Source: Gemmata massiliana (GTDB taxonomy: Bacteria; Planctomycetota; Planctomycetia; Gemmatales; Gemmataceae). From it: DNA of 64,000 nt. Below are positions 37,052-49,195 of this stretch, piece after piece; position 1 is the stretch's first letter, and each line of letters starts with the position of its first letter. The notes below the pieces were generated by a model. It was not told the DNA's origin. It made no database searches and saw only the letters and a list, made by a program, of their open reading frames with translations. Both the position numbers and the translations under genes were made by a program. The stretch spans positions 5,477,738 to 5,541,737 of the forward strand of contig NZ_LR593886.1 of NCBI RefSeq assembly GCF_901538265.1. The letters run 5' to 3'.

Positions 37052-37822
37052 ATGCGAATTTTGCTCACCAACGACGATGGCATTTACGCCCCCGGCTTGC
37101 GCGCGTTGCGCGCCGAATTGCTCAAGTTGGGCACGGTCACGGTCGTCGCGCCTGCAACAGAGCAAAGTGCCGCGGGGCACTCGGTTACACTCCTTACGCC
37201 GCTCCTCGTGAACGAGGTGTACGAGGACGACGCGACGACGTTCGTGGGGTGGGCCGTCGAGGGGCGCCCGGCCGACTGCGTGAAGCTCGCGCTCCTGGAA
37301 CTGCTCCCGGAGCCGCCGGACGTCATCATCAGCGGCATGAACGCGGGCAGCAACGCGGGCATCAACGTGCTCTACTCGGGCACGGTCGCGGCCGCGATCG
37401 AGGGCGCGTTCTACCGCCACACCGCGATCGCCGTTTCGCTCGAATACGACAAAAAGATTTACGACTTCCCCACTGCGGCGAAGTACGCGCGCCAGGTTAT
37501 CGAGCAGATCCTCGCCCGCAAACCCATGAAAGGCAGCTTGTTCAACGTGAACCTGCCGGTATTGGAGCACGGGCCGATCCACGGGGTCCGGGTGATGCCA
37601 CAGAACGTGTCACCATACACCGAGAAGTTCGACCGGCGCGTGAACCCGCGCGGGCGCACGTACTTCTGGACCAACCCCGAGTTCACGTGCCCGGACCCGC
37701 ACCCCGACACGGACGTGACCGCACTCAGCGAGAGCTACATCACCGTGACGCCGCTCCAGTTCGATCTCACCGACCACGCGAAAATGGAGCACCTGAAGGA
37801 GTGGGAATGGAAGGTGGAGTGA
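37052..37822 (+). CDS. surE: 5'/3'-nucleotidase SurE
   Basis: Metal-dependent nucleoside monophosphatase. The 256-residue product starts RILLTNDDGIYAPG, with the metal aspartates D8 and D9. It then has the ATEQSAAGHSVTL loop (metal serine) and the SGMNAGSNAGINVLYSGTVAAAIEG block with the metal asparagine, all as in characterised SurE proteins. ATG 37052 has GGAAGG seven bases upstream; a TTG two codons earlier is rejected. A slightly extended C-terminus (HLKEWEWKVE) is within family range. Confidence 0.94.
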   Translation: MRILLTNDDGIYAPGLRALRAELLKLGTVTVVAPATEQSAAGHSVTLLTPLLVNEVYEDDATTFVGWAVEGRPADCVKLALLELLPEPPDVIISGMNAGSNAGINVLYSGTVAAAIEGAFYRHTAIAVSLEYDKKIYDFPTAAKYARQVIEQILARKPMKGSLFNVNLPVLEHGPIHGVRVMPQNVSPYTEKFDRRVNPRGRTYFWTNPEFTCPDPHPDTDVTALSESYITVTPLQFDLTDHAKMEHLKEWEWKVE

Positions 37823-37897
37823 ACACCTCCGGGCGCCCTTGAAAGATCACAACTCAACGGCTGTACCTCCTTGCGCATTCTCCAAGGAGGCGCCCAC

Positions 37898-38407
37898 ATG
37901 CTCTCCGCCCTCGCCGACGTACTCGAATCGCTCCCCGCGCTGCTCGACGACCCGACCGCGTGGGACTCGCTCATCGTGAACCGGCGGAAGCCCACGACCT
38001 ATCGCGTGTTCCGCTACCTCCCCGACGGACTCCGAATCAGCCTGCACAAGTTCGATCCCTGTGCGACGCACGAAGCGCACCCACACCCGTGGCCGGGCGC
38101 GTTCGCGCTCCTCGAAGGATCGTACCGAATGTGGGTCGGGTTCACGCCCGATCTGGAGTCGCGAGAGCCGATCACCGTGACCGAAACCGTGCTCACCGCG
38201 GGAAGTCGGTACGAAATCATTGAACCGCGAACGTGGCACTCCGTCACGCCGTTGAAAGAGTGCTGGACGGTGATGGTGAACGGGCTGCCGTGGAAAGAAC
38301 GGGCACACGTCCGCGCCCCAACCACGTTCGGCAAGGACTTGGAAAAGATGCCGCGGGACGAACTGACGGCACACTTGGCGAAGTTTCGGAGCCTACTCGC
38401 GAAGTAG
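37898..38407 (+). CDS. cupin-like small protein
   Basis: 169 residues. ATG 37898 has a strong AAGGAGG seven bases upstream. The central part carries cupin-like metal-ligand spacing (THEAHPHPWPGAFALLEGSY, then YEIIEPRTWHSVTPL). The first cupin motif supplies several His residues plus Glu, and the second ends in WHSV. A role in binding a metal and a small ligand is inferred. It follows surE by 75 bases and converges with the sulfatase. Confidence 0.7.
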   Translation: MLSALADVLESLPALLDDPTAWDSLIVNRRKPTTYRVFRYLPDGLRISLHKFDPCATHEAHPHPWPGAFALLEGSYRMWVGFTPDLESREPITVTETVLTAGSRYEIIEPRTWHSVTPLKECWTVMVNGLPWKERAHVRAPTTFGKDLEKMPRDELTAHLAKFRSLLAK

Positions 38408-38426
38408 CGCCGAGTTTGCAACGGGG

Positions 38427-39803
38427 CTACTTCTTCCCAGGGGTGCCACCCGGAATGGCCGGTGGCAATCGCTTCACTTCCTTGGCGTAGAGCGCCTTCA
38501 TTTCTTCGAGCGCGCCCTTGTGCTTCGCGTCCGTGGCGAGGTTGTGTTCTTCGAGCGGGTCATTCTGGAGGTCGAAGAGTTCCGTGTACTCCGGCTCGTC
38601 CGGATAAACGACGTACTTCCAGCGCTCGGTACGCACCCCCTCCGTCCGCGGGATCGTGTTGTTCGGGTCTTTCGAGTGGAAGTAGTGGTGCTCATAGAAG
38701 AAGTGCGTGCGCCACTCCGATTTCTCGCCCGCAACGAGTGGTTTCAGACTCGTGCCGTCCATCTCCTTGGGAACTGCAACGCCAGCGTAACTCAGAATCG
38801 TGGGCGCGATGTCGATGTTCAGCACCATCTCGTTGCGCGTCGCGCCGCGTGGGGTTTTCGGTGAGCGCGGATCGGACACGATGAGCGGGACGCGGATCGA
38901 CTCTTCGTACATCAGCCACTTGTGATTGAACCCGCGCTCGTCGAGGAAAAAGCCGTTATCCGAGGTGTAAATCAGGACGGTGTTGTCCGCCCTCTTCTTG
39001 TCCGCGAGCGCGCTCGTGACGACGCCTACCGAGCGATCCACCCCCGCGATACACCGCCAATACTGTTTCACGAACTCCTGGTACTTATCGGGCGTTGGGA
39101 AGTCGCGCGTGGCCCGCACGCGGTTCAAGCTCGTTTTGAGGAACCCGGGGAGCTGATCGTAAAACTTCGCGTCCGCGGTCTTCGGCGGAGTGATTTTCAC
39201 GTCTTTGAACAGTTCTGTGTCGCGCGGATCGGGTTCGTAGGGTTCGTGCGGCGACTTGTACAGCAGGATGAGACAGAACGGCGTATCGGCCGGCGTGTCC
39301 GCGATGAATTTCACCGCTTGGCGCGCGAGGTATTCGGAATTGTGGACCTTCTCGCCACTGACAGCGTGGAAGAATTCGCCCTGCCCGCCCCACGCATCCC
39401 AGAAATCGAAGTGCTCCTTCGGAGGCGGTCCGCCGATGCCCCACTTCCCGACGATTCCTACCCGATACCCCGCTTGCTTCAACAGCACCGGGAACGTCGT
39501 CGCGAACACGTCCTTGTTGAACGCGGTGTTGAAATCCGGCACCTTGTGGTTACGTGCGAGCCGCCCACTGATGACGCTCGCGCGACTGATGCAGCAAATG
39601 GACGTGGTGACGAACGGGTTCGTGAAGCGCGTACCGTTCGCCGCGATGCGATCGATGTTGGGCGTCTTGAGAACTTGGTGGCCGTAGCAACTGAGGGCAT
39701 CGGCGCGCTGGTCGTCCGTCACGAACAGCACGAAACTCGGTTTGTCCACAGCAAACACCGGCGATGCCAGAAGCGCGACCGCGAGCGTGACGAAGTACCG
39801 CAT
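38427..39803 (-). CDS. exported type I sulfatase
   Basis: 458 residues. ATG 39803 has AGAGG upstream and begins a signal peptide (RYFVTLAVALLASPVFA). The mature part opens with PSFVLFVTDDQRADALSCYG, whose aspartates bind calcium. The activation motif is C70-C71-I-S-R74, where C70 would become formylglycine. The usual Pro of CxPxR is replaced by Ile, a variant common among planctomycete-like sulfatases. Further family motifs are GKWGIGG, YTSDNGFFLDERG and HKWLMYEESIRVPLI. The substrate is probably a sulfated polysaccharide or ester. It sits 27 bases downstream of selD in the same direction, so they may share a transcript. Confidence 0.9.
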   Translation of the reverse strand: MRYFVTLAVALLASPVFAVDKPSFVLFVTDDQRADALSCYGHQVLKTPNIDRIAANGTRFTNPFVTTSICCISRASVISGRLARNHKVPDFNTAFNKDVFATTFPVLLKQAGYRVGIVGKWGIGGPPPKEHFDFWDAWGGQGEFFHAVSGEKVHNSEYLARQAVKFIADTPADTPFCLILLYKSPHEPYEPDPRDTELFKDVKITPPKTADAKFYDQLPGFLKTSLNRVRATRDFPTPDKYQEFVKQYWRCIAGVDRSVGVVTSALADKKRADNTVLIYTSDNGFFLDERGFNHKWLMYEESIRVPLIVSDPRSPKTPRGATRNEMVLNIDIAPTILSYAGVAVPKEMDGTSLKPLVAGEKSEWRTHFFYEHHYFHSKDPNNTIPRTEGVRTERWKYVVYPDEPEYTELFDLQNDPLEEHNLATDAKHKGALEEMKALYAKEVKRLPPAIPGGTPGKK

Positions 39804-39830
39804 CGTTCCTCTCAAATGGACCGCCGTAAT

Positions 39831-40889
39831 TCAGGACCGGCCCGGCGTCACGCGAATGCGCCCCGCGCCCGGTCCAGTGATCTTCCCCACTACCGCATTC
39901 GCGAGCGTGCCCGCAGCAGAAAGTGCCCGCGTCACGTCGTCCGCAATCGCTTCCGGTACGGCCGCGAGCAACCCGCCCGACGTCTGTGCGTCGCACAGAA
40001 GTAATTGCTGCTCTGGCGACACACCCGAAGCGTACTCGACCCAATCGGCCAGGAACTTCGCGTTCGCGCGTGTTCCACCTGGAGCGATGCCGGCACTCAC
40101 GTACTCGCGCGCGGCATTAAGGACTGGCACGCGATCGGCCCAGACCTCGGCCGTCACCGCGCTCGCGGCCGTTACATTCCGCAGGTGGCCGAGCAGCCCG
40201 AAACCGGTTACGTCGGTGAGCGCGCGGACCTCGAACCGCGTCAGCACTTCGGCCGCAACGCGGTTCAGCGTTGTCATCACGCGGATAGCTTCGGTAATGG
40301 CGGATTTCGCGTCCTGGTCGTTCTTGGCCGCGGTCGAAATGATCCCGAGACCGAGCGGTTTCGTGAGAACGAGCACGTCACCCGGTTTGGCGCCCGCGTT
40401 GCTCAGCACGCGGTTCGGGTGAACCGTGCCGACGGCCGCCAGCCCGAAGATCGGTTCTTCACTTTTGATCGTGTGCCCGCCGACAATGGCGATACCGGCC
40501 TCGGCCGCAATCTCGGCCGCGCCCGCCAGTATCTCACCCAGTATCGCGGCCGGCAGCGCGTCCGGGAATCCGACGATGCTGAGCGCCGAGAGCGGCTTGC
40601 CGCCCATCGCGTACACGTCGGACAGTGCGTTTGCGGCAGCGACCCGACCGAAATCGCGCGGCCCGTCCACGATGGGTGTGAAGAAGTCGGTCGTAAGCAC
40701 CAATGCGAGATCGTCCGACATCTTGTAGATGGCCGCGTCATCGGCGGTGGAACTGCCGACGAGCACATTCGGATCGGTAATCGGCGGGAGCAGCCCCAGA
40801 AGCGGGAGCAAGAACCCCGGCGGGTGCTTGGCCGCGCACCCGGCCCGCTTCGCCAACTTCGTCAGTCGGATCGGTTCAGAAGTGTTCAC
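39831..40889 (-). CDS. selD: selenide, water dikinase (selenophosphate synthetase)
   Basis: Makes selenophosphate, the selenium donor for selenocysteine and 2-selenouridine. The 352-residue product has the catalytic motif RLTKLAKRAGC18AAKH near the N-terminus, with Cys (not Sec) at the active position and Lys21 after it. Also present are the glycine-rich SSTADDAAIYKM segment, LTTDFFTPIVDGPRDFGRVAAANALSDVYAMGG, GGHTIKSEEPIFGLA, and the C-terminal LLLCDAQTSGGLLAAV. All are conserved in SelD. GTG 40889 has GGAG six bases upstream. Its presence supports reading the UGA codons at 6920 and 26314 as selenocysteine. SelA, SelB and tRNA-Sec are not in this window. Confidence 0.95.
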   Translation of the reverse strand: MNTSEPIRLTKLAKRAGCAAKHPPGFLLPLLGLLPPITDPNVLVGSSTADDAAIYKMSDDLALVLTTDFFTPIVDGPRDFGRVAAANALSDVYAMGGKPLSALSIVGFPDALPAAILGEILAGAAEIAAEAGIAIVGGHTIKSEEPIFGLAAVGTVHPNRVLSNAGAKPGDVLVLTKPLGLGIISTAAKNDQDAKSAITEAIRVMTTLNRVAAEVLTRFEVRALTDVTGFGLLGHLRNVTAASAVTAEVWADRVPVLNAAREYVSAGIAPGGTRANAKFLADWVEYASGVSPEQQLLLCDAQTSGGLLAAVPEAIADDVTRALSAAGTLANAVVGKITGPGAGRIRVTPGRS

Positions 40890-40940
40890 ACTCAGCTCCG
40901 TAGCGGTACTCGCTCGTTGGCGTCCGCGATCCGCAGTCGG

Positions 40941-41549
40941 TCACAGATCGCGAACCCGGACCAGTCCGGGGCCGTGCGTGTCCGGTGCGGTCGTGAACTC
41001 GCCGCGCTCCAGCTCGTGGGAGAACTGCGTGAGCCACTTCGTCAGGCTCTCCGCCACGACAAAGCGTTCTCCTTCGTCGTGGTACCAGTAAATAACCTGA
41101 CCGACGTGGCCCCGCTTCAACGGTATCAGGTCCAGACAGTGCAGGTCGCCCGCGGAGTCACGTGTAATGGGAATCCACTTCCCGTTCCACCAGTCTTTAC
41201 GAATCGGGCCGCGCGGCCTGCCTTTGACTTCGGAGAACTCGCCGCGCAAGTCATGCAACGTGTGCCAGTAATCAGTCACGTCGGCTAGACTGTGCCACCG
41301 GTGACCGTAGAGGAAGGAAGGGGCGCATTTGAGGGTGGGGTGGTAGCTCACCGGCGTGGGGATGACGCGCTGACCGTCGTGAATGCGATAGCACGCCTTC
41401 ACGTCGTCCGATAGCACGACACTCATTTCGGTTTCGGCCCGCTGGAATTGCTCGTCGGTTGCGGGTGGACCAAGGCTCGCCAGCACGACGGGCGCGTGCG
41501 CGGCGAGCCACTGGTGAATGCGGTCCCAGGCTGATTCGAGATCGCCCAT
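40941..41549 (-). CDS. SMI1/KNR4-like protein
   Basis: 202 residues. ATG 41549 has GGAG upstream and gives a compact globular protein. The region SLGPPATDEQFQRAETEMSV, then VLSDDVKACYRIHDGQR, is the start of the SMI1/KNR4 (SUKH) fold. It is followed by LYGHRWHSLADVTDYW and VIYWYHDEGERFVVAESLTKW. SUKH proteins are often immunity proteins or regulators in bacteria. No toxin is adjacent, so the role here is open. It lies between selD and rne on the same strand. Confidence 0.72.
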   Translation of the reverse strand: MGDLESAWDRIHQWLAAHAPVVLASLGPPATDEQFQRAETEMSVVLSDDVKACYRIHDGQRVIPTPVSYHPTLKCAPSFLYGHRWHSLADVTDYWHTLHDLRGEFSEVKGRPRGPIRKDWWNGKWIPITRDSAGDLHCLDLIPLKRGHVGQVIYWYHDEGERFVVAESLTKWLTQFSHELERGEFTTAPDTHGPGLVRVRDL

Positions 41550-41607
41550 AGCGCAATCTCCGTGCAGAACGAGCGGCGCGAAGTACGCGCCGCTCGGTAG
41601 GAAGTTA

Positions 41608-44559
<2,952 letters not shown>

Positions 44560-44588
44560 TACGGGATCTCGTGTCTCGTTGTGTTCCG

Positions 44589-45473
44589 TTATTCGACGAC
44601 CGGGCCGTTGGGCGACGCGCCCCACCCGGTTTCGAGGGGTTGTTGGTTCGCTTCTTCGTCCAGCCGCGCGGCGAGCGCGGCCGCTTCCGCGCCGGTCAGC
44701 GGGACGCTGTCGGCGGGACCGTCCGGTGGCTCGTCCGTGCCGAAACCGAACGCCCCGGTCGGACCAGTCTGGAGAGGACCGTCCGCCGGGTCACGGGCAG
44801 AATCAATCGTCGCTACTTCGTCGCGAATCTCGACGACGGTCCGTTCGAGGACCGCGCCGTTGTCGATCAGGTCTTCGATGTGCAAGAGTCTCAGCAGTTC
44901 GTCCGCGCGGGCCGAGCCGGTCTGCGTGACCCACAGGTCGAGGTGGAGACAGCGTTCGGTTGTGCTGTCTGGCGTGGAGCGCCGCTCGACACTCACGTTC
45001 CGGAAATACGGCCGAATGTTCAGACGCTTGGGACTCGGGCGCAAGCGCTCGACCCACACCTTCGGTTCGGCCATGAGCGCGGTCACCGCGGCTTCGACGC
45101 CGGCCACGCGGTCACCAGGAAGCGGCAGTTCGTACACCACGCGCCGGACGCGGGCGGTCGCCTTCATCGGCACCGGGGCGACGCGGGTAAAAACGAGACC
45201 GGTGGGGGCTTGTGCGTTGAGCGCGGAAAAGAGCTGATCGGAATCGCGCGGCTCGGTCAGTTCGAGTTCCACGACCTCGTCGCAGCCGATCACCCCGAGC
45301 GGGAGCGAAAGGGCGAATACGAGGCGCGGGGTGGGGTGGAAGCCGGCTGTAGACTTGAACGGCACAGCGGCCCGACGGAGCATCCGCTCGGAGCACCGCA
45401 TCAGGTCGTGGTGACTCACCAGCCGGAGCGTGCCCGACTTGGTGAACCGGAAACGGAATTTGTCGCCGAGCAT
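44589..45473 (-). CDS. TIGR03936/DUF2344 radical-SAM-associated protein
   Basis: 294 residues. The N-terminal signature FRFRFTKSGTLRLVSHHDLMRCSERMLRRA, with PFKSTAGFHPTPRLVFALSLPLG, identifies the DUF2344 domain. In many bacteria this domain is fused to, or sits next to, a TIGR03960 radical SAM protein and lies upstream of rne/rng. Here no radical SAM partner is adjacent, but rne follows after 29 bases. Function is unknown; a role in tRNA or rRNA modification has been suggested for the group from its context. The acidic C-terminal ~80 residues are variable. Confidence 0.85.
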   Translation of the reverse strand: MLGDKFRFRFTKSGTLRLVSHHDLMRCSERMLRRAAVPFKSTAGFHPTPRLVFALSLPLGVIGCDEVVELELTEPRDSDQLFSALNAQAPTGLVFTRVAPVPMKATARVRRVVYELPLPGDRVAGVEAAVTALMAEPKVWVERLRPSPKRLNIRPYFRNVSVERRSTPDSTTERCLHLDLWVTQTGSARADELLRLLHIEDLIDNGAVLERTVVEIRDEVATIDSARDPADGPLQTGPTGAFGFGTDEPPDGPADSVPLTGAEAAALAARLDEEANQQPLETGWGASPNGPVVE

Positions 45474-45841
45474 TGAAACCGGCTTCGCCGGACGTTCCGG
45501 ATCTCAAGTAACCGAACTACCGAGCGGAAGAATCCGGCTTTGTGGCCTGACTTCCGCTCGGTATTCGGAACGTGAAATTGGAACGCGGCCGAAACCCCTC
45601 CCAGCTCCCCTTCGGCGAGTACACGAGCCGGGACCGGACGAAGTGCGGTGGGCCGCGAAAAGAGAAACGGACCGGCGCAAAATGAAAGGCGGAGCCGACG
45701 CGCGCCCCGCCCCTAACATTGTGCGATGGTCCGTGTTCACGTTTCACTTTCTGACTTCGTCTCGCCCCTGCTCGCGGGGGTGATGGAACGGACCGGTCAC
45801 GGCGGTTTGAGTGCCCCGCGGTTCGACCGAAAATCCCGTCC
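45474..45841 (-). other. intergenic region with a hairpin
   Basis: About 370 bases downstream of ptsI and upstream of the DUF2344-rne pair (both minus strand). Arms 45512-45530 and 45551-45568 form a stem of roughly 17 pairs with one bulged base and a 20-base loop. It may terminate the PTS transcript or act in the leader of the DUF2344-rne unit. No gene is supported here. Confidence 0.45.
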
Positions 45842-47632
45842 TCAATCAACCCCCTCCGAGGGGAGAATTTTGCGTAAGTAATCGCGTAAGTAACTGCTCA
45901 CCTGGCTGGCGGTTTCCATACCCAGGGCACGGTCCGCGACGTCTTTGACCTCAGCGACCCTCAGTTCGCGGATCACCCGTTTGATTTCGGGGATCTTGCG
46001 AGGCGTCGCGCTCAGTTGTCGCAGGCCCAGACCAACCAGGAGTGGGACATAAAGCGGTTCCCCGCTCATCTCCCCGCACACGTTCACCTCGAACGGGCGT
46101 TTGCTCTGTTCCTTTTGGGCCGCTTGCACCACCATCCGGATCAACCGCAGAACGGCCGGGTCCGTCGGGTTGTACAAGTTGGCCACGTGTTCGTTGTTTC
46201 GGTCCGCCGCGAGCGTGTATTGGACCAGGTCGTTCGTTCCGATGGAGAAGAAATCGACCTCGCGGGCGAGCACGTCCGCTAACAGTGCGGCGGACGGCAC
46301 CTCAATCATTGTACCGACCGGCACATCAGATTTGAAGGGGATTCCGGCGTCCTCTAAATCCTCTTTTACGTCGTTGAGTAGCGCCTTGCACTGGCGCAAC
46401 TCGTCCACCGTACTAATCATCGGGAACATGACGCGCACGTCGCCGTGAAGCGCCACGCGCAGGATGGCCCGGAGTTGCGTCTTGAACAGGTCGCGGTCAT
46501 ACAGGCACAGCCGGACGCTGCGTAACCCGAGGAACGGGTTCTTCTCCCCCGCGACGGCCCCGGACACGCTCGAAAACTTGTCGGCCCCGAGGTCGAGCGT
46601 GCGGATCACGACCGGGCGGTTCGGCCCGAGCGTGTTCACCACGGACGAGTACGCGGCGAAGTGCTCCTCTTCCGTCGGGTGCGACGACTTGTTGAGGTAC
46701 AGGAACTCCGTCCGGTACAGCCCGACCCCCTCCGCACCGCGCTCGATGCAGTGCGAGGCTTCTTGGGCTAGTTCGATGTTACCGAGGAGGCGGATCGAAA
46801 CCGGCGCGTCGTCGCGGGTGACGGAGGGTTTGTCGCGAAGGCTCTCGTACCGGTCCGGTCGGGAGAGCAAGCGGGCACGTTTCAGTTCATACCGGGCGAG
46901 AGTGTCCTCGTCCGGATCGATGATCAAGACCCCCTCGCCCCCGTCCACAATGACCGTGTCGCGCCCGGACACGTCGCTGAGGAACCGGCCGATGCCGACA
47001 ACAGCGGGGATCTCGAGTGCCCCGGCGAGGATCGCGGTGTGACTGGTGTTCCCGCCGCTCTCGGTCGCGAACGCGCGCACGGTTCGGGGGCCGAAATCGG
47101 CCGTATCCGAGGGCATCAGGTCGTTCGCCAGAACTACGACCGGTTCAGTCAGGTTGCCGAACGGGTTGGTCGGGTGCCCGAGCAGGGCGGCGAGAACTTG
47201 CCGCTCGATGTCAATGAACTCGGTTGCCTGGCGCCGAACCGCCGCGGCCCCGTGATCGCCGCCCCGCTGACCGGCAGCCTCGAACGCCTTGACGAAGTCG
47301 CGAATGACGCGACTGACCGCGTACTCGGCGGAATACTTCTCCGACCGGATGCGCTCCTCGATCTGCCGGCGAATGTTGGCGTCTTCGAGCAGAGACTGCT
47401 GTGCCGCGTAGATGTTGCCGAGATCCGGGCCGAGCCGGGCCGTCATCCGCGCGCGCTCGTCGCGCGCGGCCGCAGCGGTCTCTTCGAGGGCGCGCCTCAG
47501 GCGCGAGATCTCCCCCTCGACCTGATCCGGAGGCACAGTCCGGTGCGGGATGAGGACGCCCTCGGTATCCAGCACGAGGGCCGGACCGATGGCAACGCCG
47601 GGGGAGACTCCGATGCCGTACCTGTATTCCAT
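45842..47632 (-). CDS. ptsI: phosphoenolpyruvate-protein phosphotransferase (enzyme I)
   Basis: 596 residues. Starts the PTS phosphorelay by autophosphorylation from phosphoenolpyruvate and passes phosphate to HPr. The N-terminal HPr-binding part (YGIGVSPGVAIGPALVLD) precedes the phospho-histidine motif GGNTSH198TAILA. The C-terminal PEP-binding barrel shows GVGLYRTEFLYL, NPFLGLRSVRLCL, VMFPMISTVDE, and GTNDLVQYTLAADR, with the catalytic Cys in VCGEMSGEPL. I take ATG 47632, matching the usual N-terminus, although no strong ribosome-binding site precedes it. It is last in the hpf-EIIA-ptsH-ptsI cluster. Confidence 0.93.
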   Translation of the reverse strand: MEYRYGIGVSPGVAIGPALVLDTEGVLIPHRTVPPDQVEGEISRLRRALEETAAAARDERARMTARLGPDLGNIYAAQQSLLEDANIRRQIEERIRSEKYSAEYAVSRVIRDFVKAFEAAGQRGGDHGAAAVRRQATEFIDIERQVLAALLGHPTNPFGNLTEPVVVLANDLMPSDTADFGPRTVRAFATESGGNTSHTAILAGALEIPAVVGIGRFLSDVSGRDTVIVDGGEGVLIIDPDEDTLARYELKRARLLSRPDRYESLRDKPSVTRDDAPVSIRLLGNIELAQEASHCIERGAEGVGLYRTEFLYLNKSSHPTEEEHFAAYSSVVNTLGPNRPVVIRTLDLGADKFSSVSGAVAGEKNPFLGLRSVRLCLYDRDLFKTQLRAILRVALHGDVRVMFPMISTVDELRQCKALLNDVKEDLEDAGIPFKSDVPVGTMIEVPSAALLADVLAREVDFFSIGTNDLVQYTLAADRNNEHVANLYNPTDPAVLRLIRMVVQAAQKEQSKRPFEVNVCGEMSGEPLYVPLLVGLGLRQLSATPRKIPEIKRVIRELRVAEVKDVADRALGMETASQVSSYLRDYLRKILPSEGVD

Positions 47633-47719
47633 TCGCCGGAACGTCCGGTTGCCCATTTTTGAGGGGGCGGTGCGCGGGTCGGGCGGACCCGCGCACCGTG
47701 TTTCGGTCCGGCCCACGCG

Positions 47720-48010
47720 TCAGATCGTGTAATCCTCGCCACCGGGCGAGGCCAACACGTCCACGAGCGGGTCCACGGCTTTCAGCGCGTCCGGCCCGTC
47801 GACTTCGAGAACGAGTTCCGTGTCCTGCATCGCGACGAGCAGGATCAGATCCCAAAGACTCTTCCCGTCGGCCCGCGCGTCGCCGTTCCACACGGTCACG
47901 GTGCAAGCGTACTGGCGGGCGGTCCGCGAGAACCGGTCCGCGACGCGCTGGTGAAGGCCGAGCGGGTTCACGATACGAACGACCCGGCGGAGCGGACCGG
48001 ATTCGGGCAT
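47720..48010 (-). CDS. ptsH: HPr-family phosphocarrier protein
   Basis: 96 residues from ATG 48010 with GGAG upstream. The phosphorylation site is in NPLGLH20QRVADRF, and the regulatory-serine region is GKS51LWDLILLVA. Together these give a complete HPr fold of normal length. It receives phosphate from enzyme I (next gene) and would pass it to the EIIA encoded just upstream. The Ser-centred motif leaves open control by an HPr kinase, but none is visible here. Confidence 0.93.
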   Translation of the reverse strand: MPESGPLRRVVRIVNPLGLHQRVADRFSRTARQYACTVTVWNGDARADGKSLWDLILLVAMQDTELVLEVDGPDALKAVDPLVDVLASPGGEDYTI

Positions 48011-48171
48011 TGTGGTCTCCGAACCGGTCGGGGGATCGGTGTCCAGGGGTGCGGGCGCACAGGCACCCTGCGGGAGTGCCTCCAGCGGCCCTGGCCCGTT
48101 TCCGCCCGACCGACCGGTCATTGGTGCCCCTCGCTCGAGTCGCAAAATCGCTCCCACCGACACCGTCGCGG

Positions 48172-48681
48172 TTACCACCCGGGCGCCGCGGACTCCAGAA
48201 GCGCCCAGATCTCTTCCCGCGTCTGACACGCCCTCAACTGCCGAACGAAGTCATCGTTCCGCATAGTGCGCACGACGGCCTCGAGCGCCCGCAGGTGATC
48301 CCCGGGGCGGTCCTGGGGCGACACGAGCAAAATGAACACGTACACCGGCTCACCGTCGAGACTATCAAACGGCAGCCCGTCGCGCGAGAGGGCGAGTGTA
48401 CCAATGAGCCGGTCCGCGGCCGGGTGGCGGGAGTGGGGGATCGCGATGTGCCGGCCGATGCCGGTGGTGCCGAGATCCTCGCGCCGGAGCACCGCGCGCA
48501 CGATCTCGTCTACGTCGCTCGCGCGAAAGTGCCCGGCCGCGTGCAGCGCGCCGACCATCTCCCGCACGACCGTCTCCTTCACCGCCCGCACGGTAGTCGC
48601 GTCGCGCACCTCGCCCTGGGGCACGGGAGCCGCCAGGGACGGAATGATCGCGTCGCGGACGATAAAGTTGCACAGGCGCAT
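48172..48681 (-). CDS. PTS EIIA domain protein (fructose/nitrogen-type, PtsN-like)
   Basis: 169 residues from ATG 48681 with GAGAGG upstream. The phospho-acceptor motif is GIGRHIAIPH83SRH, as in the EIIA-Fru/PtsN family. LIGTLALSRDGLPFDSLDGEPVYVFILLVSPQDRPGDHL is the conserved second half. There is no membrane EIIC or EIIB gene nearby, so with hpf, ptsH and ptsI it looks like a regulatory PTS rather than a sugar transporter. The usual rpoN neighbour is missing. Confidence 0.88.
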   Translation of the reverse strand: MRLCNFIVRDAIIPSLAAPVPQGEVRDATTVRAVKETVVREMVGALHAAGHFRASDVDEIVRAVLRREDLGTTGIGRHIAIPHSRHPAADRLIGTLALSRDGLPFDSLDGEPVYVFILLVSPQDRPGDHLRALEAVVRTMRNDDFVRQLRACQTREEIWALLESAAPGW

Positions 48682-48753
48682 GTAGACCTCTCTCCCTCGT
48701 GTCCCTCACGTGGGTGCGGGGCGCAACCGCCCCGCGCCGCACCGCCCGCTCCG

Positions 48754-49098
48754 TTACTGCCCGCCGCGCAAGTTGTTCCCGCCGTGGTCCGGGTCACGGC
48801 GGTGGTCCTGGATCTTCTCTTTGTAGTGCGTGATCTGCTGCTTAATGTGGGCCACGGCCTTGTTGAATGCGGTAAGCACGTCGCCGTCTTCGTCGGTCGC
48901 CACGAACTCGTGCTTGTGTTCGGCGGTCGCCAGGATCTCGACCTTCAATTTGCCACTGGGAGTTTTGTGCAGATCGACCGTGACCTCGATCATCGTCAAC
49001 CGGTTGAAAAAGTGGAGCAGTTTCTCCCCCTTTTCTTTGAGCTGACTTTGGATGTCGTCTCCCAAGTGCCCGTGGCGGGCGGAAACTTTAACCTGCAC
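48754..49098 (-). CDS. hpf: ribosome hibernation-promoting factor (HPF/RaiA family)
   Basis: 114 residues, the short form without the long C-terminal dimerisation domain. The start is GTG 49098, preceded by GAGG at six bases, giving the standard N-terminus (QVKVSARHGHLGDD). A GTG four codons earlier is less well placed. The protein has EVTVDLHKTPSGKLKVEI and the basic helix AFNKAVAHIKQQITHYKEKIQ expected for binding the 30S decoding region. The tail after residue ~100 is His/Asp/Arg-rich. It is first in the PTS cluster, a common location for this gene. A sigma-70-like promoter lies upstream. Confidence 0.92.
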   Translation of the reverse strand: MQVKVSARHGHLGDDIQSQLKEKGEKLLHFFNRLTMIEVTVDLHKTPSGKLKVEILATAEHKHEFVATDEDGDVLTAFNKAVAHIKQQITHYKEKIQDHRRDPDHGGNNLRGGQ

Positions 49099-49195
49099 GG
49101 AATACCTCACTCTCAGCGGGGCCGCACGACGGGCGTTGCCGGCGGTACTGGAAACCTAAAGAGGGATTCAACCCCTCGAACGTCCGACCGGAAAA

